Shown: positions 7,328-16,702, counted from the stretch's first letter. The stretch: DNA of 64,000 nucleotides from Bacteroidales bacterium UBA3143 (GCA_002364735.1 DEZB01000023.1:1-64000); one strand, 5' to 3'. Made by a program: numbers and translations. The notes: generated by a model not told the origin, from the letters alone.

Positions 7328-8808
7328 TAAATCCCTGTATTCCCTTTTTCCCACAAAGGCATCAGTTTATCCACAATTTCAGGATATCTGTCCGCAACAT
7401 TTAACGTTTCATTCGGGTCAGTTGTGTGGTCATACAATTCAATAACGGGTTGTTGGTTTCTGAAATACTTAGTCAATCGGTAAAGATTGGTGCGCATGGA
7501 AATGCCGTTTCTAAAATAGCTGTAAGCTGCATCTTCCATGTCAGTGCTTTTTCCTTTTAACAGAGAAACTAAGCTTTTACCATCCGTTGAATGCGGCATT
7601 TCAACAGCACACATCTCCATTAATGTTGGATAAATATCTACAGAACTCACAATGTTTTGAATTGTTTTATTGTTACTATCCATTTTCTGAGGAGCTCTAA
7701 TAATTAAAGGACTATTTACTGCTCGTTCAAAAATAGTGTGTTTTCCCCACACCAATTGATCGCCCAAATGCCAGCCATGATCTCCCCAAAGAACAACAAT
7801 GGTGTTATCTGTCAATCCTTGTTTGTCAAGCTCTTCTAATAGTTTTCCAATTAACGCATCAGTGTAGCTTACGCAGGCGAAATAGGCGTGTCGAAGCTTT
7901 CTGGCATAATCATCCGAAATGGGTCCATCTAAAGAAGCTGCTTCATCGCCCAGTTTATAACTATTAAATTCACCACTTTCTTGCAAACTTGCTTTGCTCA
8001 CATTTTCTGGAATAGCAGGATTGGGTGATAGTGGTAGATTGCTCTCATCATACATGTCCCAATACTTCTTCGGTGAGTTGAAAGGCAGATGTGGTTTAAA
8101 AAAACCTACAGATAAAAAGAAAGGCTGATCTTTATTTGCTAACTCTTCTATTTTCTTAATTGCAAGTTGAGCCGTCAATCCATCTGGATAGCCTAAATCG
8201 TCTACATCGCCCATTTCATATGGTTTCACTTGATTTTTCATGCTTTGCCGATTTTCACCATTGGCGTATCCAAAAAAAGCATTCCAACCAGTTCCCCATT
8301 TACCGTGGTCAAATAACATTTCGTCCCAACTATGTGGTAGTTCGTAATCAGTGCCAACCGAATCGGTGTAAGCATACAATAGTCCATCGGCAGAGTGACT
8401 AATTTTCCCAACTCCTACGGTATAATAATTGTTGCGACGCAAATGATGTATAAAAGTTTCGGGTACATCAGTCTCAGGCTTTTTAGATATAAAGTGCTCG
8501 AAAGCATCGTTGCTCAAGTATCCTTTTGTTGCAGGGAGCATTCCTGTTAGCATGCTATAGCGTGATGCCCCACTTGTTGGCACTTGCACATAATGATTGG
8601 TGAAGATAGTCCCCGATTGGGCCAAATGATCGATGTTGGGCGTGTGGATATATTCTTTACCATAGCAACCCAATTCAGGACGCAAGTCATCTACACAAAT
8701 GAAAAGCACGTTTGGCTTTTGATTAGCTTTGTTTTTTAGGTTATCTTTTTTAGGTTGTCCGCATGCTATAAATGCAGATAAGAAAAAGAGTAATAGTATC
8801 TTATTCAT
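7324..8808 (-). CDS. Ser-type sulfatase, iduronate-2-sulfatase-like
   Basis: 494 residues in the sulfatase (S1) family. A lipoprotein signal with lipobox FIAC (Cys 16) suggests envelope anchoring. The metal site starts at VDDLRPELGCYG (Asp 40, 41), and the formylglycine signature is SGASR with Ser 79 as the residue to be oxidised. GVGKISHSADG, FFKPHLPFNSPKKYWD and LWGDHGWHLGDQLVWGKHTIFE are arrangements seen in iduronate-2-sulfatase-like members. It probably removes sulfate from a uronic-acid-containing or similar glycan, but the subfamily assignment is inferred. It is the last of three co-directional sulfatase genes, with a 20-base gap to the one before. Confidence 0.9.
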   Translation of the reverse strand: MNKILLLFFLSAFIACGQPKKDNLKNKANQKPNVLFICVDDLRPELGCYGKEYIHTPNIDHLAQSGTIFTNHYVQVPTSGASRYSMLTGMLPATKGYLSNDAFEHFISKKPETDVPETFIHHLRRNNYYTVGVGKISHSADGLLYAYTDSVGTDYELPHSWDEMLFDHGKWGTGWNAFFGYANGENRQSMKNQVKPYEMGDVDDLGYPDGLTAQLAIKKIEELANKDQPFFLSVGFFKPHLPFNSPKKYWDMYDESNLPLSPNPAIPENVSKASLQESGEFNSYKLGDEAASLDGPISDDYARKLRHAYFACVSYTDALIGKLLEELDKQGLTDNTIVVLWGDHGWHLGDQLVWGKHTIFERAVNSPLIIRAPQKMDSNNKTIQNIVSSVDIYPTLMEMCAVEMPHSTDGKSLVSLLKGKSTDMEDAAYSYFRNGISMRTNLYRLTKYFRNQQPVIELYDHTTDPNETLNVADRYPEIVDKLMPLWEKGNTGIY

Positions 8809-8828
8809 GATTACTTGTATTTAATTTC

Positions 8829-10415
8829 TTACCAATAATATTGATCCATAATTTCTGCCATTCGTGGATTCTCTTTATCTGTATCTCCAACACGGCGACG
8901 TTGCATAATCATTTCCTTTTTCATTTCATCAATGATATGAGAATAGGAAGGAGAGCCATAAAGATTTTTATTTTCATTCGGGTCTGTCATTAAGTCGTAA
9001 AACTCCCATGAAGGGATTTTAGATTCTTTTTGTGAACCTGTAGCGTTCAATCGGTCTGCATATAGGAACATCAGTTTATAGCGATGATTGCGAATGCCCA
9101 TGTGTGCAGGTCTAATGTCGTGGTGTGTCCAATATCGGTAGTACATCGACTTGCGCCAATCGGCTGGAGTTTCACGCTTCAAGTTGTTTCGGAAGCTACG
9201 TCCTTGTGAAGTGACAGGAACATCTGTTTTTGCGTAATCTGCAAGCAATGATGCGAAGTCGATATTTAGTATAATATCATCATTACGTGTTCCTGCAGGT
9301 ATTTCTTTTGGGTATCTTATAACGAATGGCATTCTCAAAGATTCTTCATACATCATTCTTTTATCAAAGAAGCCATGCTCTCCTAAGAAATAGCCTTGAT
9401 CTGAAACATACACTACAATGGTATTTTCAGCCAATCCTTCTTCGTCCAAGAAATCAAGAAGTTTACCAATATTATCATCAATGGCAGCGCCACAACGCAA
9501 GTAATCTTTGATGAGTTTTTGATAAATCTTTTTACGTGCAGCTTCTTTTTCTAAACCTTGACTCGAAAACGGCAATTCAGGATAGACTGTCCACCACGAG
9601 GCGGGGTCTTTAGAAGCCGTTTCCCATCTTTGACCTAAATTTTCTAATTGTTGACCAGGAAATGTTCTTCCTGAAAGTTCAGGACCAAACTCAAACAAGT
9701 TGTCAGGCTCAGGAAACTCTACATCATCATATAAATGCTTCAGTCTTTCCGGAAAATCCCAAGGTTCGTGAGTCGCTTTAAAGTGGCACATCACCATAAA
9801 TGGTTCGTCCTTGTCGCTGTTTTTTATCCAGTCTATTGTTTTAGCTGTAACAATGTCAGTAGAGAATCCTTTAATAGTATCTCCCTGTCTTCCTTTATCA
9901 TCGTCAATCCAGTTTTTAGACGATTTCATAATTGGGTCATGATACTCTCCTTGGTCATGAAAGACAAGATAATCATCAAACCCAGACGGTTCCTTTTTCA
10001 AGTGCCACTTCCCAAACAATGCTGTTTGATATCCTCCATCTTGTATGCGTTTAGCAATGTTGTCGGCTTCTGGATAGAGGGCATCGCTCAATGTATAAAC
10101 ACCATTAACATGACTATAGGCTCCAGTTAGTATGGCAGCGCGACTTGGAACAGAAATGGAGTTAGTGCAAAACGCATTGTCCAATACGCATCCCTCTTCT
10201 GCTAAGCGTTTGATGTTTTCGTTCTTTACATAGTCAGCCAACACTCCACCATACACACCCCATGCTTGCGAAGTGTGATCATCGGAAAGAATGAAAAGAA
10301 TGTTTGGACGCTGATCTTCCTCATTCTTATCATTGGTTGAGCTATTGTTTTGTGGAACAACAGAATTGACAGATGCTAAAAGTAATGCGGGGAGTAAAAT
10401 GTTTTTCTTTATCAT
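8829..10415 (-). CDS. Ser-type sulfatase, N-sulfoglucosamine/heparan type-like
   Basis: 528 residues. A signal peptide ending near SVNSVVPQ precedes the metal-binding start NILFILSDDHTSQAWGVYG. The sulfatase signature is SVPSRAAILTG with Ser 88 as the formylglycine precursor. FGKWHLKKEPSGFDDY, MVMCHFKATHEPWDFP and YVSDQGYFLGEHGFFDKRMMYEES carry the expected metal and substrate ligands. The overall arrangement resembles secreted Bacteroidales sulfatases near the heparan-sulfatase group; the exact substrate is uncertain. It is the middle gene of the sulfatase operon, four bases after the previous stop. Confidence 0.9.
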   Translation of the reverse strand: MIKKNILLPALLLASVNSVVPQNNSSTNDKNEEDQRPNILFILSDDHTSQAWGVYGGVLADYVKNENIKRLAEEGCVLDNAFCTNSISVPSRAAILTGAYSHVNGVYTLSDALYPEADNIAKRIQDGGYQTALFGKWHLKKEPSGFDDYLVFHDQGEYHDPIMKSSKNWIDDDKGRQGDTIKGFSTDIVTAKTIDWIKNSDKDEPFMVMCHFKATHEPWDFPERLKHLYDDVEFPEPDNLFEFGPELSGRTFPGQQLENLGQRWETASKDPASWWTVYPELPFSSQGLEKEAARKKIYQKLIKDYLRCGAAIDDNIGKLLDFLDEEGLAENTIVVYVSDQGYFLGEHGFFDKRMMYEESLRMPFVIRYPKEIPAGTRNDDIILNIDFASLLADYAKTDVPVTSQGRSFRNNLKRETPADWRKSMYYRYWTHHDIRPAHMGIRNHRYKLMFLYADRLNATGSQKESKIPSWEFYDLMTDPNENKNLYGSPSYSHIIDEMKKEMIMQRRRVGDTDKENPRMAEIMDQYYW

Positions 10416-10419
10416 ATCA

Positions 10420-11838
10420 TTATTTGGTTCTTATGGCTTTGCCCGATTCGCGATTTTCTTTTCCTTGTATGCTCATTAAATTATCACCCAACTCAAAACG
10501 CATTTCATCAGCTATCTTTATCAGCTTGGCGGCTATTTCGGGCTTTTGAGAAAGAACATCGTAACGTTCACCTGGATCTCTTCGCAAATCATACAATTCT
10601 GCTTTTTGCATATCCACAGTAGTTAGCTTACCTGGTTGACCGTCAACTCCAGGCACATAAGCTCCATAAGTGACATGGCGATGCGGAAAAACCAATTTGA
10701 ATATGCCATTTGTTACAGCTTCCAAATCATTTTTATTAAAGTAATAGGTGAATGATTTACGTGGATTTGCATTTTCTTCATTCTTCATAAGAGGAAGAAT
10801 GCTAACGCCATCAATTTTTCTGTCAGATAATGGAGCACCTGTAATTTCTGCTATTGTAGGCAGCAGGTCAATATTCGAGGTCAACTTATTGCAAGTCGTT
10901 CCGGGTTCAATCTTCCCTTTCCAATACATGACGCACGGCACTCGGTTACCACCATCAAAAGTGGCTGCCTTGGCTTCTCGCAATCCACCTGCAGAACCTG
11001 CATGGTTACCATAGTTTGCCCACGGTCCATTGTCGGAAGTAAGTATCACCAATGTGTTTTCCTCTAACCCCAACTCTCGCAGTGTTTTGAAAACTTCACC
11101 AACACTCCAATCTATTTCCATCATTACATCTCCGAAGAGTCCTTGTTCGCTTTTTCCTTTAAACTTGTCGGAAACAAAAAGTGGAACATGGGGCATAGAA
11201 TGTGCCAGATATACAAAGAAAGGTTCATCCTTATTTTTCTTTATAAAATCGATGGTGCGGGTTGTATAATCAGTAGTAAATTTGGTTTGATCAGTGTTGT
11301 AGCCTATTATTTCATTACCATCATATGTGGGTAGATCGGGGAAGTTAAACACTGAGCCTTGCTGTGGATGAAAAGGCCACATATCATTGGAATAGGGTAG
11401 GCCATAATATTGGTCAAATCCATTTTGCAATGGAAGAAACTGTTTGGCATCGCCCAAATGCCACTTACCAAAGATGGCAGTTTTATAATCCTTTTGTTTC
11501 AATAGTTCGCCCATAGTCATCTCATCGGGATGGATACCATAATCTGAATCTGGACCAGGAGCCCCCGAAAAACCTATGCGATTTGGATAGCAACCAGTAA
11601 GCAGACCTGCACGCGATGCTCCACTAATGGGTTGGCAAACCAAAAAGTGGGTGAAGCGCATTCCATCTGCAGCCATTTGGTCTATGTTGGGTGTTTTGTA
11701 TCCATAAGCACCATTGAAAGAGAAATCGCCATAGCCAACGTCATCTAAATTGATAAGAACAATGTTAGTGGGATTAGCAGCCATTACGCTTCCTGAAAGC
11801 ATTGATGTGGCGGAGATTAACAGAAGTTTATTAGTCAT
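10420..11838 (-). CDS. Ser-type sulfatase, arylsulfatase A-like
   Basis: 472 residues. A signal peptide of about 20 residues ends at SVMAANP. The metal strand is NIVLINLDDVGYGDFS and the signature is SGASRAGLLTG with Ser 72 as the formylglycine precursor. FGKWHLGD, AHSMPHVPLFVSDKFKGKS and LTSDNGPWANYGNHAGSAGGLREAKA are typical of the arylsulfatase/N-acetylgalactosamine-6-sulfatase branch. It is the first gene of the operon. With no anaerobic sulfatase-maturating enzyme in the window, activation must come from elsewhere in the genome. Confidence 0.92.
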   Translation of the reverse strand: MTNKLLLISATSMLSGSVMAANPTNIVLINLDDVGYGDFSFNGAYGYKTPNIDQMAADGMRFTHFLVCQPISGASRAGLLTGCYPNRIGFSGAPGPDSDYGIHPDEMTMGELLKQKDYKTAIFGKWHLGDAKQFLPLQNGFDQYYGLPYSNDMWPFHPQQGSVFNFPDLPTYDGNEIIGYNTDQTKFTTDYTTRTIDFIKKNKDEPFFVYLAHSMPHVPLFVSDKFKGKSEQGLFGDVMMEIDWSVGEVFKTLRELGLEENTLVILTSDNGPWANYGNHAGSAGGLREAKAATFDGGNRVPCVMYWKGKIEPGTTCNKLTSNIDLLPTIAEITGAPLSDRKIDGVSILPLMKNEENANPRKSFTYYFNKNDLEAVTNGIFKLVFPHRHVTYGAYVPGVDGQPGKLTTVDMQKAELYDLRRDPGERYDVLSQKPEIAAKLIKIADEMRFELGDNLMSIQGKENRESGKAIRTK

Positions 11839-11874
11839 AGAGTTATGAATTGTATAGTGTCATGAGGTGAACAT

Positions 11875-11909
11875 CAAATGTATTAATATTTTGGCGGAAT
11901 TGCTCCAAA
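11875..11909 (-). promoter_or_regulatory. candidate promoter of the sulfatase operon
   Basis: On the minus strand TACATTTG (11882-11875) fits the -7 consensus, and TTTG (11909-11906) lies 23 bases upstream, at the long end of the accepted spacing. The start codon is 36 bases downstream. Confidence 0.4.
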
Positions 11910-12012
11910 ATGTTTAAAATTGAGTTGAAGAATCATAGTTAGATAGGTAATTATATTATGATTTAATTCAAAGGAAAAGCATTGAATTATTACAACTGTA
12001 ATTTGTGTTTTA

Positions 12013-13374
12013 TTATCTCGAATCTCCAATTTTTACACCGTCAATAATTGCTGATTTAACGTTTTTGAGCATTATTTCTCCCAAATAGTTCTCAATATCT
12101 CCAAATAAGGCTATTTTTTCCAGAAAGTTTTTTGGGTTGTTCTTTAAATCAATTTTTTCTTTTATGTCTTTATGTGCATTATTGAGTAAGTCTATCTGAA
12201 ATGTCATATTTGGATCTTCTTCCAATGCTGAGGATGCTATTGCAATATTTAAACTTCTTGCATTTAATATACCATTAAAAAAAGTCTTTTTCTTAGATCC
12301 CGTATAATATCCTACAATATAACCTTTTACCCATACCTTTTTTTCTTCTGTAATCATTTGCGCTTGCTCCACCGTATAAGGATTTACTTCTGATCCATCT
12401 CCCTCTTGTGGTTCTTCTCCTGGCAATTCTTCTGGTGGGTTATCTGGCTGATTTTGTAATTCTTCGTCTGCAGTGATATTTTCGGTAGGTCCTTCCAGCC
12501 AGTCTTCAATATTTGTTGATAAGTTCTCTAAAGTAACACCGACTCCTTCTTTTAAAACGACCTTCAAAGAGTATTTAGTTGACGCATCAAATGATGTAAT
12601 TGTTTTGTTTTCACCAAGATCATAAGAATATGTAGAGGCGCCCAGAGTTAGCTTTAGTTTTTTATCAATCAAAGATGCTGTTGGTAGTAATATAGCTTGA
12701 GCTATTGCTCCATCGCTACTAACACTAAAGGAAATATTTGCAGGTTCATTCTCGTTACTAATTGTGCCATTTGCTAATGAGAAAGTAGCTTTGGTATTTT
12801 GATTAGTTATCTCAGCTTTAAGACCAGCTAAATCGGAGGTAACACCTTCCTTTGTTATATTTAAAATAACCTTACTCAGTTGGTGTTTAAAAGTTAGGTT
12901 AATATTTTTATTAGAGCTAACGACTTCTTTCACATTGTTAGCATACAATAGGTCAATATGCTCCAAAGTAGTCTGATCAGACACGTCAATTGAATAATTT
13001 AAATTGTCTAACGTCTCTTTGTATGGATAATAAGCTATGAAGTCTACCATTTCTTCATTGAAAGGGAAGTAAATTTCATGAGATGCGACGGGTAAAAAAA
13101 TAGGAGTACCATCTGTCGTCACATATTTAGCATTAGATGCAAGAGCTGATGATAATGGTGAGTTCGCTTTCGTCATAAATATACCAATTACATCATTTTT
13201 ATCCCAGACACTATTGGATGCTCTTGTCTGTGATATTGGGATTGAAGAATTTTCAATTGAAGCATAAACATTTATCTCTTTAATCATATCTAAATGATTA
13301 GGATGATCTTGCATGCAAGATGATACACTTATCAATACTATGATTGATAAAAATAAAATTAATTTACAATTCAT
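12013..13374 (-). CDS. fimbrillin family lipoprotein with C-terminal DUF6359-like domain
   Basis: 453 residues. The lipobox VSSC (Cys 20) marks an outer-membrane or surface lipoprotein. Residues about 35-300 look like a Mfa-like/fimbrillin fold: RASNSVWDKNDVIGIFM, then FIAYYPYKE, a typical FKHQLSKVILNIT strand and a SLKVVLKEGVGV end strand followed by the usual W-containing tail. A Pro/Glu-rich linker (about 303-326) leads into NPYTVEQAQ ... VWVKGYIVGYYTG, an OB-like DUF6359 start. The fusion suggests a surface-adhesion or tip protein rather than a simple stalk subunit. No other fimbrial gene is nearby. Confidence 0.8.
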   Translation of the reverse strand: MNCKLILFLSIIVLISVSSCMQDHPNHLDMIKEINVYASIENSSIPISQTRASNSVWDKNDVIGIFMTKANSPLSSALASNAKYVTTDGTPIFLPVASHEIYFPFNEEMVDFIAYYPYKETLDNLNYSIDVSDQTTLEHIDLLYANNVKEVVSSNKNINLTFKHQLSKVILNITKEGVTSDLAGLKAEITNQNTKATFSLANGTISNENEPANISFSVSSDGAIAQAILLPTASLIDKKLKLTLGASTYSYDLGENKTITSFDASTKYSLKVVLKEGVGVTLENLSTNIEDWLEGPTENITADEELQNQPDNPPEELPGEEPQEGDGSEVNPYTVEQAQMITEEKKVWVKGYIVGYYTGSKKKTFFNGILNARSLNIAIASSALEEDPNMTFQIDLLNNAHKDIKEKIDLKNNPKNFLEKIALFGDIENYLGEIMLKNVKSAIIDGVKIGDSR

Positions 13375-13488
13375 GAAAAGTTGTTGATAAAATTAATTGA
13401 TAAAAATTAGATCACTTATCTATTATATTGTAAAGAAAACTTTTTCGAATAAGATAGATAATATTGATTTAACAGTAAAATGAATGCT

Positions 13489-13496
13489 CAAATATA
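13489..13496 (-). promoter_or_regulatory. candidate -7 box for the fimbrillin gene
   Basis: TATATTTG on the minus strand matches TAnnTTTG exactly. No clear -33 box lies at the right distance. The long A/T-rich leader to the start at 13374 is otherwise featureless. Confidence 0.35.
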
Positions 13497-13615
13497 GTAG
13501 GTTTTGTTAAACTATAAAAATAAAATTGTGTTTAATCTGTATAATGTGTAATTTATTGTCTATTTTTACATCAAATAGCTCAAGGTTAATAATGAGCTAT
13601 AATAATAAAACAAAA

Positions 13616-14089
13616 ATGAAAATAAAAACTGTTCTTTTTTTTATATTGAGTTTCTTTATCTATATAAGTGCAGTTTCTTGTTTGCAAAATTCTGAAAAGA
13701 GGGATGGAGCTAAAAATAAACAAGAAAATGCTGACTCATTAAATGGAGAGAACTTTACTGCTTTTTTGGAGTCCTTTAATAAAAGACCAACCTTTCAACG
13801 ACAACGTGTTTTATTTCCATTACAGGCTACGGTTCTTGATCCTGTAGGTTATGAAATGAGAACTGTTAAAGAGGAAATAGATTATGCAGACTGGTTTCTA
13901 CTTGACTTTTCTTATGATAGCACTTATACAACAAGGCAAATGGACAGATACGAACAGAATATTAGATTATATGAAGATTCTGCTCTAATAGAACTTAGAG
14001 GCATTGATAACGGAATATTCGCTAATTATTTCTTTACTAAAAAAGATGGTAAGTGGTTCTTAAAATCTTTTACAGATGTATCTTATTGA
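13616..14089 (+). CDS. DUF4348-like lipoprotein
   Basis: 157 residues from the ATG at 13616. The frame is open from 13526, but only this start gives a proper lipoprotein signal: MKIKTVLFFILSFF then lipobox AVSC (Cys 22). The mature part has a variable Asn/Glu-rich linker and then a compact domain: SFNKRPTFQRQRVLFPL, DWFLLDFSYDSTYTTRQMDRYEQNIR, and a C-terminal FTKKDGKWFLKSFTD that resembles the DUF4348 family of Bacteroidales. The function of that family is unknown. The 3' end overlaps the convergent cdd gene by 7 bases, with no space for a separate terminator. Confidence 0.75.
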   Translation: MKIKTVLFFILSFFIYISAVSCLQNSEKRDGAKNKQENADSLNGENFTAFLESFNKRPTFQRQRVLFPLQATVLDPVGYEMRTVKEEIDYADWFLLDFSYDSTYTTRQMDRYEQNIRLYEDSALIELRGIDNGIFANYFFTKKDGKWFLKSFTDVSY

Positions 14090-14577
14090 TTTTTTTGATC
14101 AAATGCTTGCTTACCGAAACTCAAGGGCATTAAGCTGCGCATACTATCGGCTACAAAAACTTCGTTCTTCCGATTGTACATTAATATTCTAACATCTGAT
14201 TCATATCGGCTTTCCACTTCTAAAAGTACTTGTCGACAGCTTCCGCATGGTGAAGTTAAATCTGAAGTAAAATCTCCATCGTAAAATGCAGCAATTGCTA
14301 AAGCTTCAACTTTTTGTTCTGGATACTGTGCATTTGCATAGAAAACAGCTGTACGCTCTGCACATAAACCAGAGGGATAAGCTGCATTTTCTTGGTTGTT
14401 TCCAGTTATAATTTGACCGTTTTCTAATAATAGCGCTGCGCCCACATTAAATTTAGAATAAGGTGCGTAAGCATTAGAAGTTGCTTCTTTTGCTGCATCA
14501 ATTAGTTTTTTTTCTACGTCTGTGCATTCATCGTAACTATAAACGGTTATCTTTGTAGTTAAATTAATTTGCTTCAT
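14083..14577 (-). CDS. cdd: cytidine deaminase
   Basis: Deaminates cytidine and deoxycytidine to uridines in pyrimidine salvage. The 164-residue product has the zinc site: Cys 72 and catalytic Glu 74 in LCAERTAV, and the PCGSC pair (Cys 111 and 114). The substrate-side NVGAALL and NQENAAYPSG motifs are also present. The frame is open to 14604, but the Met at 14577 (MKQINLTTK) fits family length. A TAATTTTG box on the minus strand at 14609-14602 could be its -7 promoter, in the space shared with the divergent glucosaminidase gene. Confidence 0.94.
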   Translation of the reverse strand: MKQINLTTKITVYSYDECTDVEKKLIDAAKEATSNAYAPYSKFNVGAALLLENGQIITGNNQENAAYPSGLCAERTAVFYANAQYPEQKVEALAIAAFYDGDFTSDLTSPCGSCRQVLLEVESRYESDVRILMYNRKNEVFVADSMRSLMPLSFGKQAFDQKNQ

Positions 14578-14601
14578 ATGAACTGTTTTTGATTTATAGT
14601 T

Positions 14602-14609
14602 CAAAATTA
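14602..14609 (-). promoter_or_regulatory. candidate -7 box for cdd
   Basis: TAATTTTG on the minus strand fits TAnnTTTG and lies 24 bases before the cdd start at 14577, supporting that start over the one at 14604. No good -33 box is seen. Confidence 0.35.
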
Positions 14610-14621
14610 CACAATTTAGAA

Positions 14622-15566
14622 ATGATTTTGACCCGAAATAGAAATAAATTGCTCTTTAAGTTGTTGTTTGTAGTTTTCTTTACAGTCTCAAGTGTTTTTC
14701 AGAGTTACTCACAGAAAAGATATAAAGTCTACGAAGACTATATTAATAAATATAGCCCCATTGCAATGCAGCATATGCGAAAATATAACATACCAGCTTC
14801 TATTACTTTAGCTCAGGGATTGTTAGAGTCTGGTGCTGGAATGAGTGAATTGACAAAACGTTCTAACAATCACTTCGGAATTAAATGTCACCGTAGTTGG
14901 ACAGGAGGGAGAGTTTATGCCAAAGATGATACACCTAACGATTGTTTTCGAAAATATCGTTATGCTGAAGATTCATTTGAAGATCATTCTCTCTTTTTAG
15001 TGAACGGTGCTCGTTATAAGTTTCTTTTTAATTTATCTCCTACTGATTTTAAAGGTTGGGCGCGAGGTTTACAAAAATCAGGATACGCAACAGATAGAGC
15101 TTATGCAAATAAACTAATAAAACTTATCGAAGATTATGAGCTTTACCGGTTTGATAATAAAAACTATATAGTTGACTCTCAAGGATCAAATGCTCGGATA
15201 GATCAAGGTTCATCTGTTCAATCTTGGAAGCATCAACCCTATAAAACTCATGGTCTTGTATATGTTTTAGCTCAAAATGGTGATACATATGAGAAAATAG
15301 CGAATGAATTTAATTTTAAAGTTAAAGATATACTTAAATATAATGAGGTGCCAAATGGGTTTCCTTTAAACGAGGGAGATATTGTTTATTTTCAGAAAAA
15401 GAAATCACGTGCAGACAAGCCATATTATGAACATATTGTTCAAATAGGAGAATCGATGCACAGTATATCTCAAAAATATGGACTGAAAGTAAAGAACTTA
15501 TATAAAATGAATAAAAGAGATTATGAATATATTCCTGTAGAAGGAGATGTTTTGAAATTAAGATAA
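14622..15566 (+). CDS. glucosaminidase domain protein with two LysM repeats
   Basis: Cell-wall hydrolase expected to cut the glycan strand of peptidoglycan. From the start at 14622 the 314-residue product has a signal peptide (to about SYSQ, residue 31), a FlgJ/glucosaminidase domain at about 40-180 with PASITLAQGLLESG carrying the catalytic Glu 69 and NNHFGIKCH, and two C-terminal LysM motifs (about 220-262 and 275-314) that bind peptidoglycan. The 11 upstream codons in the same frame lack signal character. It precedes the DUF4290 gene by 5 bases. Confidence 0.9.
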   Translation: MILTRNRNKLLFKLLFVVFFTVSSVFQSYSQKRYKVYEDYINKYSPIAMQHMRKYNIPASITLAQGLLESGAGMSELTKRSNNHFGIKCHRSWTGGRVYAKDDTPNDCFRKYRYAEDSFEDHSLFLVNGARYKFLFNLSPTDFKGWARGLQKSGYATDRAYANKLIKLIEDYELYRFDNKNYIVDSQGSNARIDQGSSVQSWKHQPYKTHGLVYVLAQNGDTYEKIANEFNFKVKDILKYNEVPNGFPLNEGDIVYFQKKKSRADKPYYEHIVQIGESMHSISQKYGLKVKNLYKMNKRDYEYIPVEGDVLKLR

Positions 15567-15571
15567 ATGAT

Positions 15572-16171
15572 ATGAAATACAACACACAAAAAGAAAAATT
15601 AATTCTACCTGAATATGGTAGAAATATTCATAACATGGTAGACTACTGTGTTAAATTAGAGGACAAAGAACAACGCACTAAATGCGCCCATTCTTTAATA
15701 GGGATTATGGGGAATATGTTTCCACATCTACGGAATGTAAATGATTTTAAGCATATACTGTGGGATCATTTAGCAATAATGTCAGACTTTAAATTAGATA
15801 TAGATTATCCATATGAAATAATTAAGAAAGAAGAATTGGTTGCTCATCCTCGAAAGATCGAATATAGCAGACCTACAATGAAGTATCGTCATTACGGTAA
15901 AACCTTAGAACGAATGATCGAAAAAGCTGTAGAAATGGAAGATGGTGACAAGAAAAATCAATTTATTCGTCTTCTTGTACATCAAATGAAAAAATCATAT
16001 TCTCAATGGAATAGAGAACCAGACAACGAAGATATTTTAAATGATTTGGAGGAACTATCTGGAGGTAAAATTAAATTAGATGCTGATAAGTACGTAATGC
16101 CTACTTTTAAATCTTCACCAAATATTTCAAGGAATCGTTCCAGAGCAATAAAAAACCAAAGAAGACGATAA
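15572..16171 (+). CDS. DUF4290 domain-containing protein
   Basis: 199 residues matching the DUF4290 family of Bacteroidota, recognised from LPEYGRNIHNMVDYC, RTKCAHSLIGIMGNMFPHLRN, DFKHILWDHLAIMSDF and IDYPYEI. It is soluble, mainly helical by composition, with a basic C-terminal tail (NRSRAIKNQRRR). No biochemical role is known. It is 5 bases from the upstream glucosaminidase and 3 bases from rimM downstream, so it belongs to that operon. Confidence 0.9.
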   Translation: MKYNTQKEKLILPEYGRNIHNMVDYCVKLEDKEQRTKCAHSLIGIMGNMFPHLRNVNDFKHILWDHLAIMSDFKLDIDYPYEIIKKEELVAHPRKIEYSRPTMKYRHYGKTLERMIEKAVEMEDGDKKNQFIRLLVHQMKKSYSQWNREPDNEDILNDLEELSGGKIKLDADKYVMPTFKSSPNISRNRSRAIKNQRRR

Positions 16172-16174
16172 AAC

Positions 16175-16702
16175 ATGATTAATGAAAAGGATTTAATAGA
16201 AATTGGGAAAATACTAAAGCCTCATGGGGTGAAAGGAGAAATGATTTTTCTTTTTACTCAAATTAATTTTGCTGAAACAGACAACAACTTTTATTTTTTC
16301 CTTTTAGATGGAACTTATGTTCCTTTTTTTATTGAAAGTTTTCGTTTTATTTCAAATGTAAGTGGCATTATCAAAATTGAGGGAATAAATTCTCTTGAGG
16401 AAGCTATTAATTATAATGACACTTTAATTTATCTTCCAAGCGATATTATCCAAGACGCTCAAGAGGTGTTAGATATAGAATCTGAATGGGAAAGGTTTAT
16501 TGGATTTTCAATAATAGATGAAAGCGGGAAGCTAATTGGTGTAATCGATAGTGTGGATTCTTCAACTATGAATGTCCTATTTGTAGTTTTGAGCAAAGAA
16601 AAAGAGTTATTGATACCTGCTACTCAAGATTTCATCATTGATATAAATTCAAAGACAAAACAACTTCAATTAAATCTACCAGAAGGGTTAATAGAAAATT
16701 AA
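16175..16702 (+). CDS. rimM: ribosome maturation factor RimM
   Basis: Assists assembly of the 30S head by binding S19. The 175-residue product has the N-terminal RimM barrel (IGKILKPHGVKGEMIF, with the family GxxGVKGE motif) and a PRC-like C-terminal barrel ending LLIPATQDFIIDINSKTKQLQLNLPEGL. The gene follows DUF4290 by 3 bases. A separate promoter for dxr lies after it. Confidence 0.92.
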   Translation: MINEKDLIEIGKILKPHGVKGEMIFLFTQINFAETDNNFYFFLLDGTYVPFFIESFRFISNVSGIIKIEGINSLEEAINYNDTLIYLPSDIIQDAQEVLDIESEWERFIGFSIIDESGKLIGVIDSVDSSTMNVLFVVLSKEKELLIPATQDFIIDINSKTKQLQLNLPEGLIEN

